Of a DNA stretch of 64,000 bases, positions 1 to 9,415 are shown in pieces. Numbering within the stretch: the first letter of the stretch is position 1; each line of letters starts with the position of its first letter. Origin of the DNA: Craspedostauros australis. Lineage: Eukaryota; Bacillariophyta; Bacillariophyceae; Mastogloiales; Achnanthaceae. Both the position numbers and the translations under genes were made by a program. A model generated the notes under the pieces. That model ran no database searches. It saw only the letters and a list, made by a program, of their open reading frames with translations, and had not been told where the DNA came from. Location: contig JAMXDE010000018.1 in assembly GCA_026770025.1 (NCBI GenBank), positions 186,001 through 250,000 on the forward strand. Reading direction: 5' to 3'.

Positions 1-27
1 AGCTGCACTCGCGATCAAAACCTCTGC

Positions 28-1641
28 ATGGGTGGTGGCGACAGCGTTGGCCTCACAAGAGGCCACAGACTGCATTGCCGCCGTATGGGTGCATCATCCA
101 AAGCGGAGTGGATCGAGTTGTGCGGAGACAGAGTAACGTACGAGGACAAGGGGAGATCGGGAGGAGGCAACTTCCGAATCAGCGGTTCCTCCGGAAGCTC
201 TTCGACGGATTCCTCCGTCGTCTTTGGGTTCTTGATGTTCATCTTCATCTGTCTGAGAGTGGCGCTGCTCATTGCAAGGTGCAACAGGTACAATGCAGCC
301 AGACGATACCGACAAGTCAGGGCAAGCGCAGCAAGCCCGGCGACGACGAACATTGCCAACTCCGTGGAATTGGAGCTCTTCACCATGGCAGGAAGAGAGG
401 CGCCACGCCAGGGTACCGAAGTCCTTCTTGATGACCATATTGTGGACTTCACATTTCACGAACCGAGCGGCAACGATCCGCGGGCAACAGCATTGAAACA
501 GGCGGTGATCAACAATAATTGGAAGATGATATCAAACGACCTACGAGCATCGTGGGCGGGACAGGGTCGCGGCGCGGAGAGTGCATCAACGATGGCGAAG
601 GCGTCGGGAGAGAAACCGGGAGTCAAAGGCAACGAACATGACATCGACACGTTCTACGTTGGTGTTGTCGTGAGCAAAATCGCAGAACATTGGACTACGG
701 CGTTCCTGGAAACCGAAGCAACGTCAATGAGCACCATGCTGAACGAATGGGTGCAAGCAGAACCATCCTCACTGCAATGCCGCGTCGTCCGCATGGAGGC
801 ATTCATGCGATGGGCCTGGAAAGCAAGGACCGACGCGGTCATCCAGAGGGTGTCACAACGCCAAGCGCTTGCCTTCGTCATGCGGCTTCAACATGCGCTG
901 GCTGAGCTGAAGTGCCTGTTCGATCTGGGACATCGGATGCATCCATTGGTCGTGGCCGGCCAGATTACGATTGGCATGGGTCTGGGACGTCGACAATCGC
1001 AGATCGATGTCCGCACTGTGTTGGTAAACTACGAACAGCAGCCACACAGGACCACGGATGATATCTGGAACTATTCGATCTACGTCCGGGCGCTGCAGTA
1101 CTTTTGCGCCAAGTGGCATGGCAGCCACGAGCAGATGTTCGCTCTTGCACGGTCAGTCGTGGCACGGCTCCCGCCTGGGCACTTCCTGTGGGTGCTCATT
1201 CCAATGGCCCATTTCGAACGAGCATTCGGTGCGGACGTGATCGAGACTCCGTACTGGAAGTCGCCCAGTCTTCAGCAGGAGGTCGGGCATGCGTACCACC
1301 AGGCATTTCCACCCGATTCTCATGAAACAAGTTGGCGATACGACGAACAGCTCCACCCAGCCGAACACAGTGTGGAACGCACCACGAGAACCTGGTTTCT
1401 GTACGCCATGTTCATGATGGGCAAGTACGAGGAAGCTCGCAGGCAGGTCCGATTGGTCGGGAAACGACCATCCAATGGTGCTCCTTTTCACACCATCGCG
1501 AAGTATCGTCGTGTCGCGACCGGATTGGGGTTTGGAACGGAGGTGGTGGCAGAGGTGGTTGGCGAGGACAGCACGACCCCGACGGCAGAGGCGGTTGGCG
1601 AGGACAGTACGATCCCGATTGCAGAGGCAACGCTCGTTTGA
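28..1641 (+). CDS. Hypothetical single-span membrane protein, possibly 5' partial
   Basis: Open frame of 537 residues that I do not recognise with certainty. The nine codons between the window edge and the first ATG at 28 are also open, so the gene may begin outside the window. One strongly hydrophobic segment lies near residues 64-83 (VVFGFLMFIFICLRVALLIA), followed by basic residues. The C-terminal half is rich in Trp, Tyr and His and has helical-repeat character; the stretch near WNYSIYVRALQYFCAKWHGS faintly recalls bacterial DUF4034 proteins, which is inference only. The tail has two imperfect copies of an Ala-Glu-Val-Val-Gly-Glu-Asp-Ser-Thr unit. Function unknown. The N-terminal 60 residues could be untranslated, with a later Met as the true start. 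Confidence 0.6.
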   Translation: MGGGDSVGLTRGHRLHCRRMGASSKAEWIELCGDRVTYEDKGRSGGGNFRISGSSGSSSTDSSVVFGFLMFIFICLRVALLIARCNRYNAARRYRQVRASAASPATTNIANSVELELFTMAGREAPRQGTEVLLDDHIVDFTFHEPSGNDPRATALKQAVINNNWKMISNDLRASWAGQGRGAESASTMAKASGEKPGVKGNEHDIDTFYVGVVVSKIAEHWTTAFLETEATSMSTMLNEWVQAEPSSLQCRVVRMEAFMRWAWKARTDAVIQRVSQRQALAFVMRLQHALAELKCLFDLGHRMHPLVVAGQITIGMGLGRRQSQIDVRTVLVNYEQQPHRTTDDIWNYSIYVRALQYFCAKWHGSHEQMFALARSVVARLPPGHFLWVLIPMAHFERAFGADVIETPYWKSPSLQQEVGHAYHQAFPPDSHETSWRYDEQLHPAEHSVERTTRTWFLYAMFMMGKYEEARRQVRLVGKRPSNGAPFHTIAKYRRVATGLGFGTEVVAEVVGEDSTTPTAEAVGEDSTIPIAEATLV

Positions 1642-2783
1642 TGATACGATTGATAGCAGTATGTGTCGGAAGGGGTAACTGTACGATCCATTATATTATA
1701 CGAGCTGGGACAGGGAGCAGATGTGAGAATCTTGCAGTCCAAAGTGACGGCGATCCAGCCAAGCACAAACAGGCGGACGCAAACAAGTGTAATGCTCACT
1801 GCCACTCTCCCACATCGATGCGCAGAAGTGCCAACCCATCACAACGCTCACTCGATCTTATTGTATGATACCATGCAGCTACTTGCATCCACCATGAATG
1901 TGAAAAAGAAGATAGAGTCCACTCTTTCTAGTAATACGTACTCCAGTCCAGGATCTGATCGAGGACCAATGGCTCGTACGGAAGCGACCCGTCCGCAGGC
2001 ATATCAGACAACAACGATACGTCACCTCGCTCGTCTCCCCAAGTCAGACATCGTAGTCCGGAGCAGTCCTGGTCTTGTCTTGGGTCGTTGGCACATCAGT
2101 TCTCAACCTGTCTTGCTCCATCCTTTACCTCGGCGTTTGCTGTTCACATGCATCGTCACACTCCACAATTCCACGATCGTGGCACACGATGCTCCCAAAC
2201 GAGCAACAAATCGTGGAGACGGAGTCGAGACCCACGTGATCGATTGTGACGCCGTGCTCGTGCCCACATGCATGCGGCAACCGACGAGGAAGCACGCATT
2301 TAGCCTCCGTCTTGTTGGCTGGTGCGGAAGGATCATCATGGGGATGGGAAGGCCGGTGTCAAACAGAACAGAGCTCGGTGGGCAAAAAATTGTGACTTTG
2401 AGTGAGCGGCAGTCGGAATGATCCGTTTTGATGCAACTCGGCAACCGCTTTCACCTCGGACTTGCTTTCGGTTAGTTCTTCGTCTTTGGTTGGACTGTCG
2501 CTGTTCTTGTCCTCATCGTGTTCTTGTCATTGGTGTTGCGCAGTGATCGGGATGGCAAGCACAAAGACGCGAGCAAGAGAGAGAGAGAGAGGGAGATCAG
2601 GAGTGTTGAAGCCTGTTGCAACTTCTTGTGGCGTTGACAGTCCTTCCGCGACCTACGACTATTTGCACCCAAGCCAGTTGAGCCACATTGTTGCATGGCA
2701 TCTTGGATTTGTGTCGCAGATCTGTCGACGGCTCTTTTGGTTTGTTGTTACGGCTCCTCTTTTCTCCCATCCTGCATACAGTA
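1642..2783. other. Intergenic stretch
   Basis: No gene I can support. A 252-codon open frame on the plus strand (1663-2421) has neither domain-like composition nor recognisable motifs and probably is chance. A short GA-rich tract lies near 2577-2593. Confidence 0.5.
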
Positions 2784-3882
2784 GAGGCCTATCGCATTTC
2801 ACATTCACACCCCTGTGCTCATGTCACATGTGGCACTCACGTTCGGATTTCACATTGGTACTCGTGACTAGTTCGTGATCTACTCAGAAAGACGACCAAC
2901 ATGACTGAATCGGCTTCTCTTCTGTAGAATAGAGCTCTAGTTTAGACTGCTCTGATATGAATGCTCCTTGCATGTTATCGCATCACTTGTTGAGACCAAA
3001 GGTTGATAGGATCATTAATGGGTGTGCTCTGAGTTGCACGCAACGCACATCCCTCTTTCTTCTCTTAGGAGCTTCGTGTTCTGAGAGTTTCGCTGCCATC
3101 TCTTCTGTCTCAACTTTGCTACTAACAGAGGTCCGGTAACATATGCGCAAGCACTTTGTCCCTGCTGATTCATAGCTTGTTCAAGGCTCTGTTGCCAATA
3201 TCGATGACAGAGACCTCTTGATCACTGTATCATGGAGATGGATCAGCAGTTTGTTGTCCAATAGAAGGTCTCCACGCAGTCTACACAGAACTATTGCGAT
3301 TGCGCGTTGGGTTGGTTGGAGACCAACAACGACTTCCGATATGGCAGTCAGGATCTCCAAAAGATGCAAAATGCGCGTTGGTCGAAGTCCCTGGTCGTAT
3401 CTGACTACACTAGTCCTCAGAGCATCAGGAACACGCCGTGGATGTTGTATCGGGTGAACTAGGATATGAGCAAAGATTCCTCAGCTGGATCATGAAGGGG
3501 TCCTTTTATATTTGCGCGTAGATATCATATGTGAAGCTTACAGGCATATTCGACATCTTAATCGCTCTCTATCGCTCCATGCACCTCTCATTCGGAATGC
3601 TAGTTTCATCATCACTAGCATCTCAAAAAAATATCATTGTTACGACAAGGACGACTCAACATTTCTGCAAATGAAGAGAAATGATTGGCCATTCGTTTCG
3701 TTCCAACACGTGGAAGGTTGGATTGCCGGGACTGCAATGTGAAACTCAATTGTGTTTTTGGCTCCTAAAACGCAATCGAGTTTCACTTTCCGAGGGGGAA
3801 GTTCGCATGTTGCCCCTCTAAAAATATCATTATCAGGTTATTTTGTACCGTGGGACTCCCAATGTGAAATGCGATAGGCCTC
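2784..3882. mobile_element. TA-flanked inverted-repeat element (non-autonomous, Tc1/mariner-like), copy 1
   Basis: A 1,099 bp unit starts with GAGGCCTATCGCATTTCAC and ends with its reverse complement; the terminal inverted repeat is about 22 bp. Both ends are flanked by TA (2782-2783 and 3883-3884), the target duplication typical of Tc1/mariner elements. The longest internal frames are 60-79 codons, so it encodes no transposase and would need one in trans. A second copy of identical length lies at 18774-19872. All lines I compared, and the four small internal frames, are identical, so the mobilisation is recent. Confidence 0.85.
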
Positions 3883-3884
3883 TA

Positions 3885-5092
3885 GTTAGGCGATTGTTGA
3901 AAGGAAATGCAGCAGGCCTTGAGCAAGTACTCTTAAAATCTCCGCCGTCTGTGCTTGATGAATGGGACGCGCCAAGAATTCATGTGGTTTACGATGTATT
4001 TCTATTGTGAAGAACACGGCTTATTTGTTGGTGGAAAGCAACACGTACACTGTGTCCTATCGAGAAATGTTGTCGGGCGAGGCGATTAATTCTTTGCAGA
4101 CATCAACCAATGACTATTGCCGGTGTGATAAGTTGATATTAAATAGCACATGAATGACGATAGCGCGCTTTTGCACGGTATCGCAAACACAACTCCGCAC
4201 ACGTGATTGAAGAAGCCTCAAACTCCTGCCACAAGAAGCGAATTCAAAGAAGCGCGCAGTTCTGCTATCTTGAGCAGAAGGTGGGCGCAACTGATCCATC
4301 AAAAGGGGAAACATGAGAGGCAACGGCACGGCAACTCCGCAGATGAGCGGAACTGTTGTCGATCAGCAGCGCCGGCCATTGTGGTTGTGCTGATAGCAAC
4401 AACATCGAAGGCAACAGCAACAAAATCGTCGAGAGGGTTCACAACAATCAGAAAGGCAAGAGAGACACGTACAGACACCAATGCAATAGAAACAAGAGAG
4501 GTGAGTAGCATGCCTTGTTCATGATGTGTGGGAGATGTGCGCACACGATGCGAACCGATGTCATGAAGTGGACCGCCTTGATGGTGTTGGTGCTGTTGGT
4601 GTTGGTAGGGTGCGATCGCGGGTGCTATTGCAATTGCGAGTTCGAGGGAAAGTTGGAGCAACTCTTGTGATGATGCCTCCGAAATAACCACAACCGAACG
4701 ACTCTTGGGGAAGGCGCAAGGTCGATCACGGCGCACTTCTTGAGCGCAAAGGTGGCGATTCCGTGCATGTAACAGGCGGATCCACCCACCAAGGACATAA
4801 ACGGCGCCCACTCACTCACTCACCCACATGCTTCGCTTCCATTCTTCGTCCCTTCTTCGCAAACACCAATTGGCGCTCTCATTTGTCCTCTGACCCTTTC
4901 ATCAACAGGCAGGGCCAAGCAGACTCGCATCCAACTTCTCAGACCGCCCATAACACATCTCATCACAGCGTTGCATTGCATTCGGTGGAGTGTCAGCGAT
5001 CGAAAGTTGAAGACGAAGCGCTCACAAAAGAGTTGAGAAAGTCTGTCGAGACGGCATCATCAGCAGGAAACCACAGTCGAAACATCAACATC
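3885..5092. other. Intergenic stretch and probable 5' UTR of the next gene
   Basis: No supported gene. The frame of the downstream gene stays open back to an ATG at 4763, but the residues it would encode there (Thr/His/Ser-rich, no structure) look like untranslated leader. A minus-strand frame at 4299-4811 contains one hydrophobic stretch but no other coding sign. Confidence 0.45.
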
Positions 5093-6061
5093 ATGTGTGA
5101 ACATCAACATCAACATCAACAGCAGCAACAGCAGCTTCAACCAGAACAACAGAGGGTTGTTCGTTTCTGCGACAGCAAGGACAAGATCCACGAGATCCTG
5201 TCCTGCGATGACTACACACCAGACGAGCTGTATCATTGCTGGTACACCCCGGATGAGCTGCTCGACATCTTGGACGATATCGAAAGCACCGTGCGTCAAG
5301 CCAGCGGCGACACTTGCCACAACGGTGGCGACTCCGATCAACGACACCACGACAAGAATGTTTGCCGACGACCGCTGAGCGATCTTGACAGCGAACATGC
5401 GGATGCAGCCGAGAACCATACTCAACTGGAACATGCCGCTGGCATTGCTTGCGACGAGCTGTGCACACGCGGTTTGGAGAGATGCGTCTCCCACGGCAGC
5501 ATGCTGACGAAGAAACGGGTGAGGCGTGCGTGCATGGCAGTCATGGCCATGCAAGAGATCCACATGGAGGAGAATGGGGAATTGGACGATGAGGAGATCG
5601 CGGATGTCTACCTCGATTTTACAGAGGAGAGCATCGAGGAAGCCATCCAGCTTGCCGAACAGGACGCAGTTGATGCGCGGCAGATCGCAAGCTGTCGTGA
5701 TTGGGAGCGCGCTGCAATGTCAACTTGTTCGGGTCGTGCGAACGAGTTTGGAAATTATCCACCGCAGCAGCAACATGTGCAAGAGGAAGGGCAGTTGGTG
5801 GACGCGCAAGAGATCTGCGCGCGCGATTGTACGACAATGAAGACGATGTCATTGTCATCTCGCATGCCAACGTGCGTGGAGATCAAGATGCACGCCAACG
5901 ACGGTATCGACATCAGAAGCAGCCATCTGGAAATGCCTCACATGATGGCACCGCTGGATTCGGACAGCGATTCCACAAGCAGCGAGTTCACACTGTCGGA
6001 GCACCGGCGAAGCGCCAACAGCGACATCATCCGTTTCGTCTCTGCCATCGCGGCTGCGTAG
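5093..6061 (+). CDS. Acidic diatom-type protein with YTPDE/CWYT motif, function unknown
   Basis: 322 residues from the ATG at 5093; an in-frame ATG at 4763 would give 432 residues, but its extra 110 residues look like leader. After a His/Gln-rich start comes a valine-arginine-phenylalanine block, then two cues, DYTPDELYHCWYTPDELLDI and later a TRGLE motif followed by a basic-to-acidic helix (KKRVRRACMAVMAMQE). I recall many diatom proteins with this order (VRF, YTPDE/CWY, RGLE), a lineage-specific family without known function. The C-terminal third is acidic and Ser-rich and looks disordered. No signal peptide or membrane span. It ends 416 bp from the convergent oxidoreductase gene. Confidence 0.75.
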   Translation: MCEHQHQHQQQQQQLQPEQQRVVRFCDSKDKIHEILSCDDYTPDELYHCWYTPDELLDILDDIESTVRQASGDTCHNGGDSDQRHHDKNVCRRPLSDLDSEHADAAENHTQLEHAAGIACDELCTRGLERCVSHGSMLTKKRVRRACMAVMAMQEIHMEENGELDDEEIADVYLDFTEESIEEAIQLAEQDAVDARQIASCRDWERAAMSTCSGRANEFGNYPPQQQHVQEEGQLVDAQEICARDCTTMKTMSLSSRMPTCVEIKMHANDGIDIRSSHLEMPHMMAPLDSDSDSTSSEFTLSEHRRSANSDIIRFVSAIAAA

Positions 6062-6477
6062 AGAGCGGATGGGATCAGGCGAGATTCGAATTCGATGACT
6101 GCCTCTTCGATACAAGTAGAACAGGATGGACATGCTCCATTGCTCCTGCAGTTTTGGTGGAGGGGAGACGAGATCCAAACTGAGTTAAGTCGAGCAAAAT
6201 GAGCACAGCTGCTATAATACTATATGTTACAAACATCGTGCCACACTTTGGCGAATTAGACAGTGCATTTGTGCATGCACACAAGTGTAATAGGTTGCAA
6301 TGGAAATCATTGCCTTGAAGACTGGGGGTACTCTGCTTGTCCAATTTTCGTTTGGTATCGTGCACGGATGCCACGCTTTTGTAAAGTTTGTTGCTAACGG
6401 ATCAATGGTGTCCTGGGAGCACATGAAACCAGATCTTATTGCAAGATCTGACTGCATCATCATGCGACTGTGCCCGC
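6062..6477. other. Convergent intergenic spacer
   Basis: Spacer of 416 bp between the 3' ends of two convergent genes; presumably both 3' UTRs. No repeat or RNA gene seen. Confidence 0.5.
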
Positions 6478-7269
6478 CTACTGCACGAACCGCCGAATGT
6501 GCTCCGGCAGCAGAAGCTTCTTCGCGTTGGCAAACGATTCATCCTCCAAGACGGCGGTCTGGATCATGGACTCGCGCACGGCCTCGACCGACACCATGCT
6601 AGATGCCTCCGTCCCCACGAAGGGAATGGATTGGATGGCAGATGACAGCGGCCCCATCTTGGTGCACACGAAATGAGCTGGTTCGCCGATGAGCCCGAGA
6701 TTGACCATGACGCCCATGGGCGTGGGGCGGCTGCCGTAGATGAATCCCGGGCGCACGATGATGTGATTGTCGGCGTAGGCATCCTTCAGCGCATCCTCGG
6801 CCTTCGTCTTGCCCTTGTAATACCCGTAGAGCGGGAAGCTGGTGCTGGCCGACTCTAGGTTGAACTTGCCGACCTGCGCCGAGCTGACGAAGCCAAAGCG
6901 CTTGACGCCGACCTCGACGGCAGTGTCGATGGCCTCCACGTTGGAATCGCCGCAAATGCGCTCCATGAAGTCGTTGGAACCGAATGCTCCGACGGTCGAG
7001 ATGATGGCATCGGCGCCCGCGAAGATCTCCTTGCGCTTCTCCTTGTCGAAGATGTCGCCCTCGTGCCATTCCACCTTCTGCAGCGACGAGGCCAGATGCG
7101 TGCTGGTCATCTCCTTCGACGGACGTCCGCTTCTGCTCATGGAGGACACCACATCGTACTGGCCGGAGGCGATCGCGGCATGGCAGAGGTTCTGCCCGAC
7201 GTATCCGTTGCCACCCAGCACGAGCAAACGTCGCGTGGCGGAGGCTGCTGCTTTCGTTGGAGCGGCCAT
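6478..7269 (-). CDS. NAD(P)-binding atypical SDR protein (COQ11 / At1g32220-like)
   Basis: 263 residues from the Met beginning MAAPTKAAASATRRLL. The Rossmann nucleotide loop VLGGNGYVGQNLC sits within the first 30 residues, followed by SSMSRSGRPS, a GDIFD motif, AIISTVGAFGSNDFMERI and RPGFIYGSRP. This order matches the atypical short-chain dehydrogenases represented by yeast Coq11 (coenzyme Q synthesis, mitochondrion) and plant At1g32220 (plastid). A classical YxxxK pair is partly visible in YGYYKGKTKAE, so catalysis may be retained, or it may only bind nucleotide. The frame is open upstream to an ATG at 7377, but that extension is Pro/His-rich and looks like leader. Organelle targeting is unresolved. 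Confidence 0.85.
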   Translation of the reverse strand: MAAPTKAAASATRRLLVLGGNGYVGQNLCHAAIASGQYDVVSSMSRSGRPSKEMTSTHLASSLQKVEWHEGDIFDKEKRKEIFAGADAIISTVGAFGSNDFMERICGDSNVEAIDTAVEVGVKRFGFVSSAQVGKFNLESASTSFPLYGYYKGKTKAEDALKDAYADNHIIVRPGFIYGSRPTPMGVMVNLGLIGEPAHFVCTKMGPLSSAIQSIPFVGTEASSMVSVEAVRESMIQTAVLEDESFANAKKLLLPEHIRRFVQ

Positions 7270-8481
7270 GACAACGTTGATGCTGCTTGTCTTGCTTCTC
7301 CTTCTTCTCTTTTGGGAAGCTGCGGTTGGTGGAGGATGTGGAGGATGTGGAAGATGTGCGGTACCATGCCACGCCATGCTATGCCGTCCAACGCCATTCC
7401 GTGCCTGACGAAACGGGTCGTTGCGTCAGAAGGTGGCGCCAAAGATGATGTGGACAACGCACTCGTTTCCAACTTCGCTTTATCGTGACTCATCTTTCTC
7501 AATGAAACACGATTCATTGTGGTCAACGGATTCACATTTCCAGGTGTCCGTTTACTGGTTCGTGATGAACACTCGCATAATATTTCAATAATACGTTTTT
7601 ACCGTATATCCTTGAGTGTTGCGTCGTCATCATTCGAATGAGTCGGTTGTGAGTCAATGGCTGTTTCTTCGTGTTGTGACAAGCGAGTTCTTCGATCATC
7701 CGAATACCAGTATGGGCCGTTGAGTTGATTGTTGCCGGTGGTCGATCATACAGCTGAAGAGCAAATGGTAGTGCAGAAAGTCAGTAGTAGAGTATATCAC
7801 AAGATATGTGCACTATTGGGTTGGTGTGTAGCATGCGTTGCATGTGTAATACCATGTCAGTTCATGCTGTTATTGGAGCTGGATGCGATGTCGTATGTTG
7901 ACTAGAGTTCGGCGTGTAGGTTTTGGTCCCCATGTAGCGAATGCTACTCTGAGTATGACCGCAGCCTTCCGGCATCGAACCAGTCCACCGGTTGTACCGG
8001 CTTTTGACGAATCTATCCCAACTCCATGTTATGCACTTCCTGATCCCCCGGGGCAGGACACCCCGCAGACGCACCAGCGCAACAATCGCCAACGCAGGAA
8101 GGCCCAGGGCGGGAGGGCGAGGCAAAAAGGAAGAGAGGAGATCAGCAGTGAAGTTTCATGCAGTACTGTGCGCCGTGATCATGCGACGACAGTGACTGAT
8201 GAATTCCTGTGATCTTATGTGCTTGTGTTGTGACTTTCTGATGTTGGCCTTGCATGGTTGTTGTTGTTGTTGATAGTTCCAGTAGGCCTGCCCCTATTAG
8301 GCCTAGTGTCAGGAAAGGGCAGTGTGCCATCTGTTCGTTGATTGGCCTGTTGGAGTACCATACGTGGGTCGTGCATCCAGTCTGTTGAGTCGATCGGGTC
8401 AAACACTCTGATGTAAAAGCCTGCTTGATTGATGATTCGTGATGAATGCTAATTGCGAAACGAGGATTCTCTCGCTGGAAC
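7270..8481. other. Intergenic stretch
   Basis: Upstream region of the minus-strand oxidoreductase gene followed by about 900 bp without supported genes. Several 60-140 codon frames overlap on both strands but none has coding character. Confidence 0.5.
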
Positions 8482-9415
8482 AAACGAAAAGTGCACACGT
8501 ACAAAGACATAGGACTGACAATATCACGACATAGCTGTTCTTCTTCTTTTGAGCTTAGGAACATGGCAACAGCTCCAGCTGTTAATCAATGCGGAAACAC
8601 AACCTGCAAAGCGTTTTCGGCTGTTCCAGCGGTTCAAAGCTCCACCAATCAGAGACCGGTTTGGCTTTTTGTCAACGTGATGCAAACATCGCTTTCTTGT
8701 GTGAGGGTGAAGGCGCGATAATTCCGAACCGCGAACGAGCAAATCACAGGAAACAAATGTCAACGACTTCGGCGGGGTTTGCGATGGCGAAAGAATGCCA
8801 CGAGGACAAACAATCAGGTGTTCACAAAGTCTCGGTGACATCCCCATCGCAATAAATATGGCGATTGAGCGTTAGGAACGTTATTACAATTAATGTCGGG
8901 TGAGGCACGAAACAAGTGTGGCGATCATGGATCCATAAGAATCGCGCGCGCCGCGTCGCAATTTAGTCCAACAGAAAATTGAATGAAAATGTTGACTGGA
9001 ACTCTTGTGATTTCTCTTGCTCACGCTTTTTGGACGCCACACGCGAGAAGAGAATTCGGTGACGAGAGCTGACCCAAAGTCTGAAGGTTTGGCGTGGAAC
9101 AACAACGGAAACTGGTGGATGCTAACCGCACTGATGCGGCCAGCACCTTCGGAGATTTGCGCGATACACGAACCTGGATCCTCCGTAGATGCGTGCCATC
9201 TGACGCAAACCAACCGACACACGGTCATCTGCAACAAGCACCAAAGGACGTCCACACTCACTGGTTTTGTGTGCTCTGGCTGGTGAGGTGCAGACATCAT
9301 CTTCTGTTGTTGCATCGTCCTCCAACTCGCTCCGAAGTCGTCACAAAATTTTGAGACCGCAAGTCGTGACCGCAACTTCACTCGACTCCACTCTGCTCCA
9401 CAGCAAAATCCCACC

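Noticed and set aside
1663-2421. 252-codon plus-strand frame
   Set aside because: No motif, no hydrophobic or repeat pattern and mixed composition; overlapping frames of similar length exist on the other strand.
4299-4819. Minus-strand frames of 64 and 170 codons with a hydrophobic stretch
   Set aside because: Could be a small spliced membrane protein, but no splice model gives a convincing product and no family is recognised.
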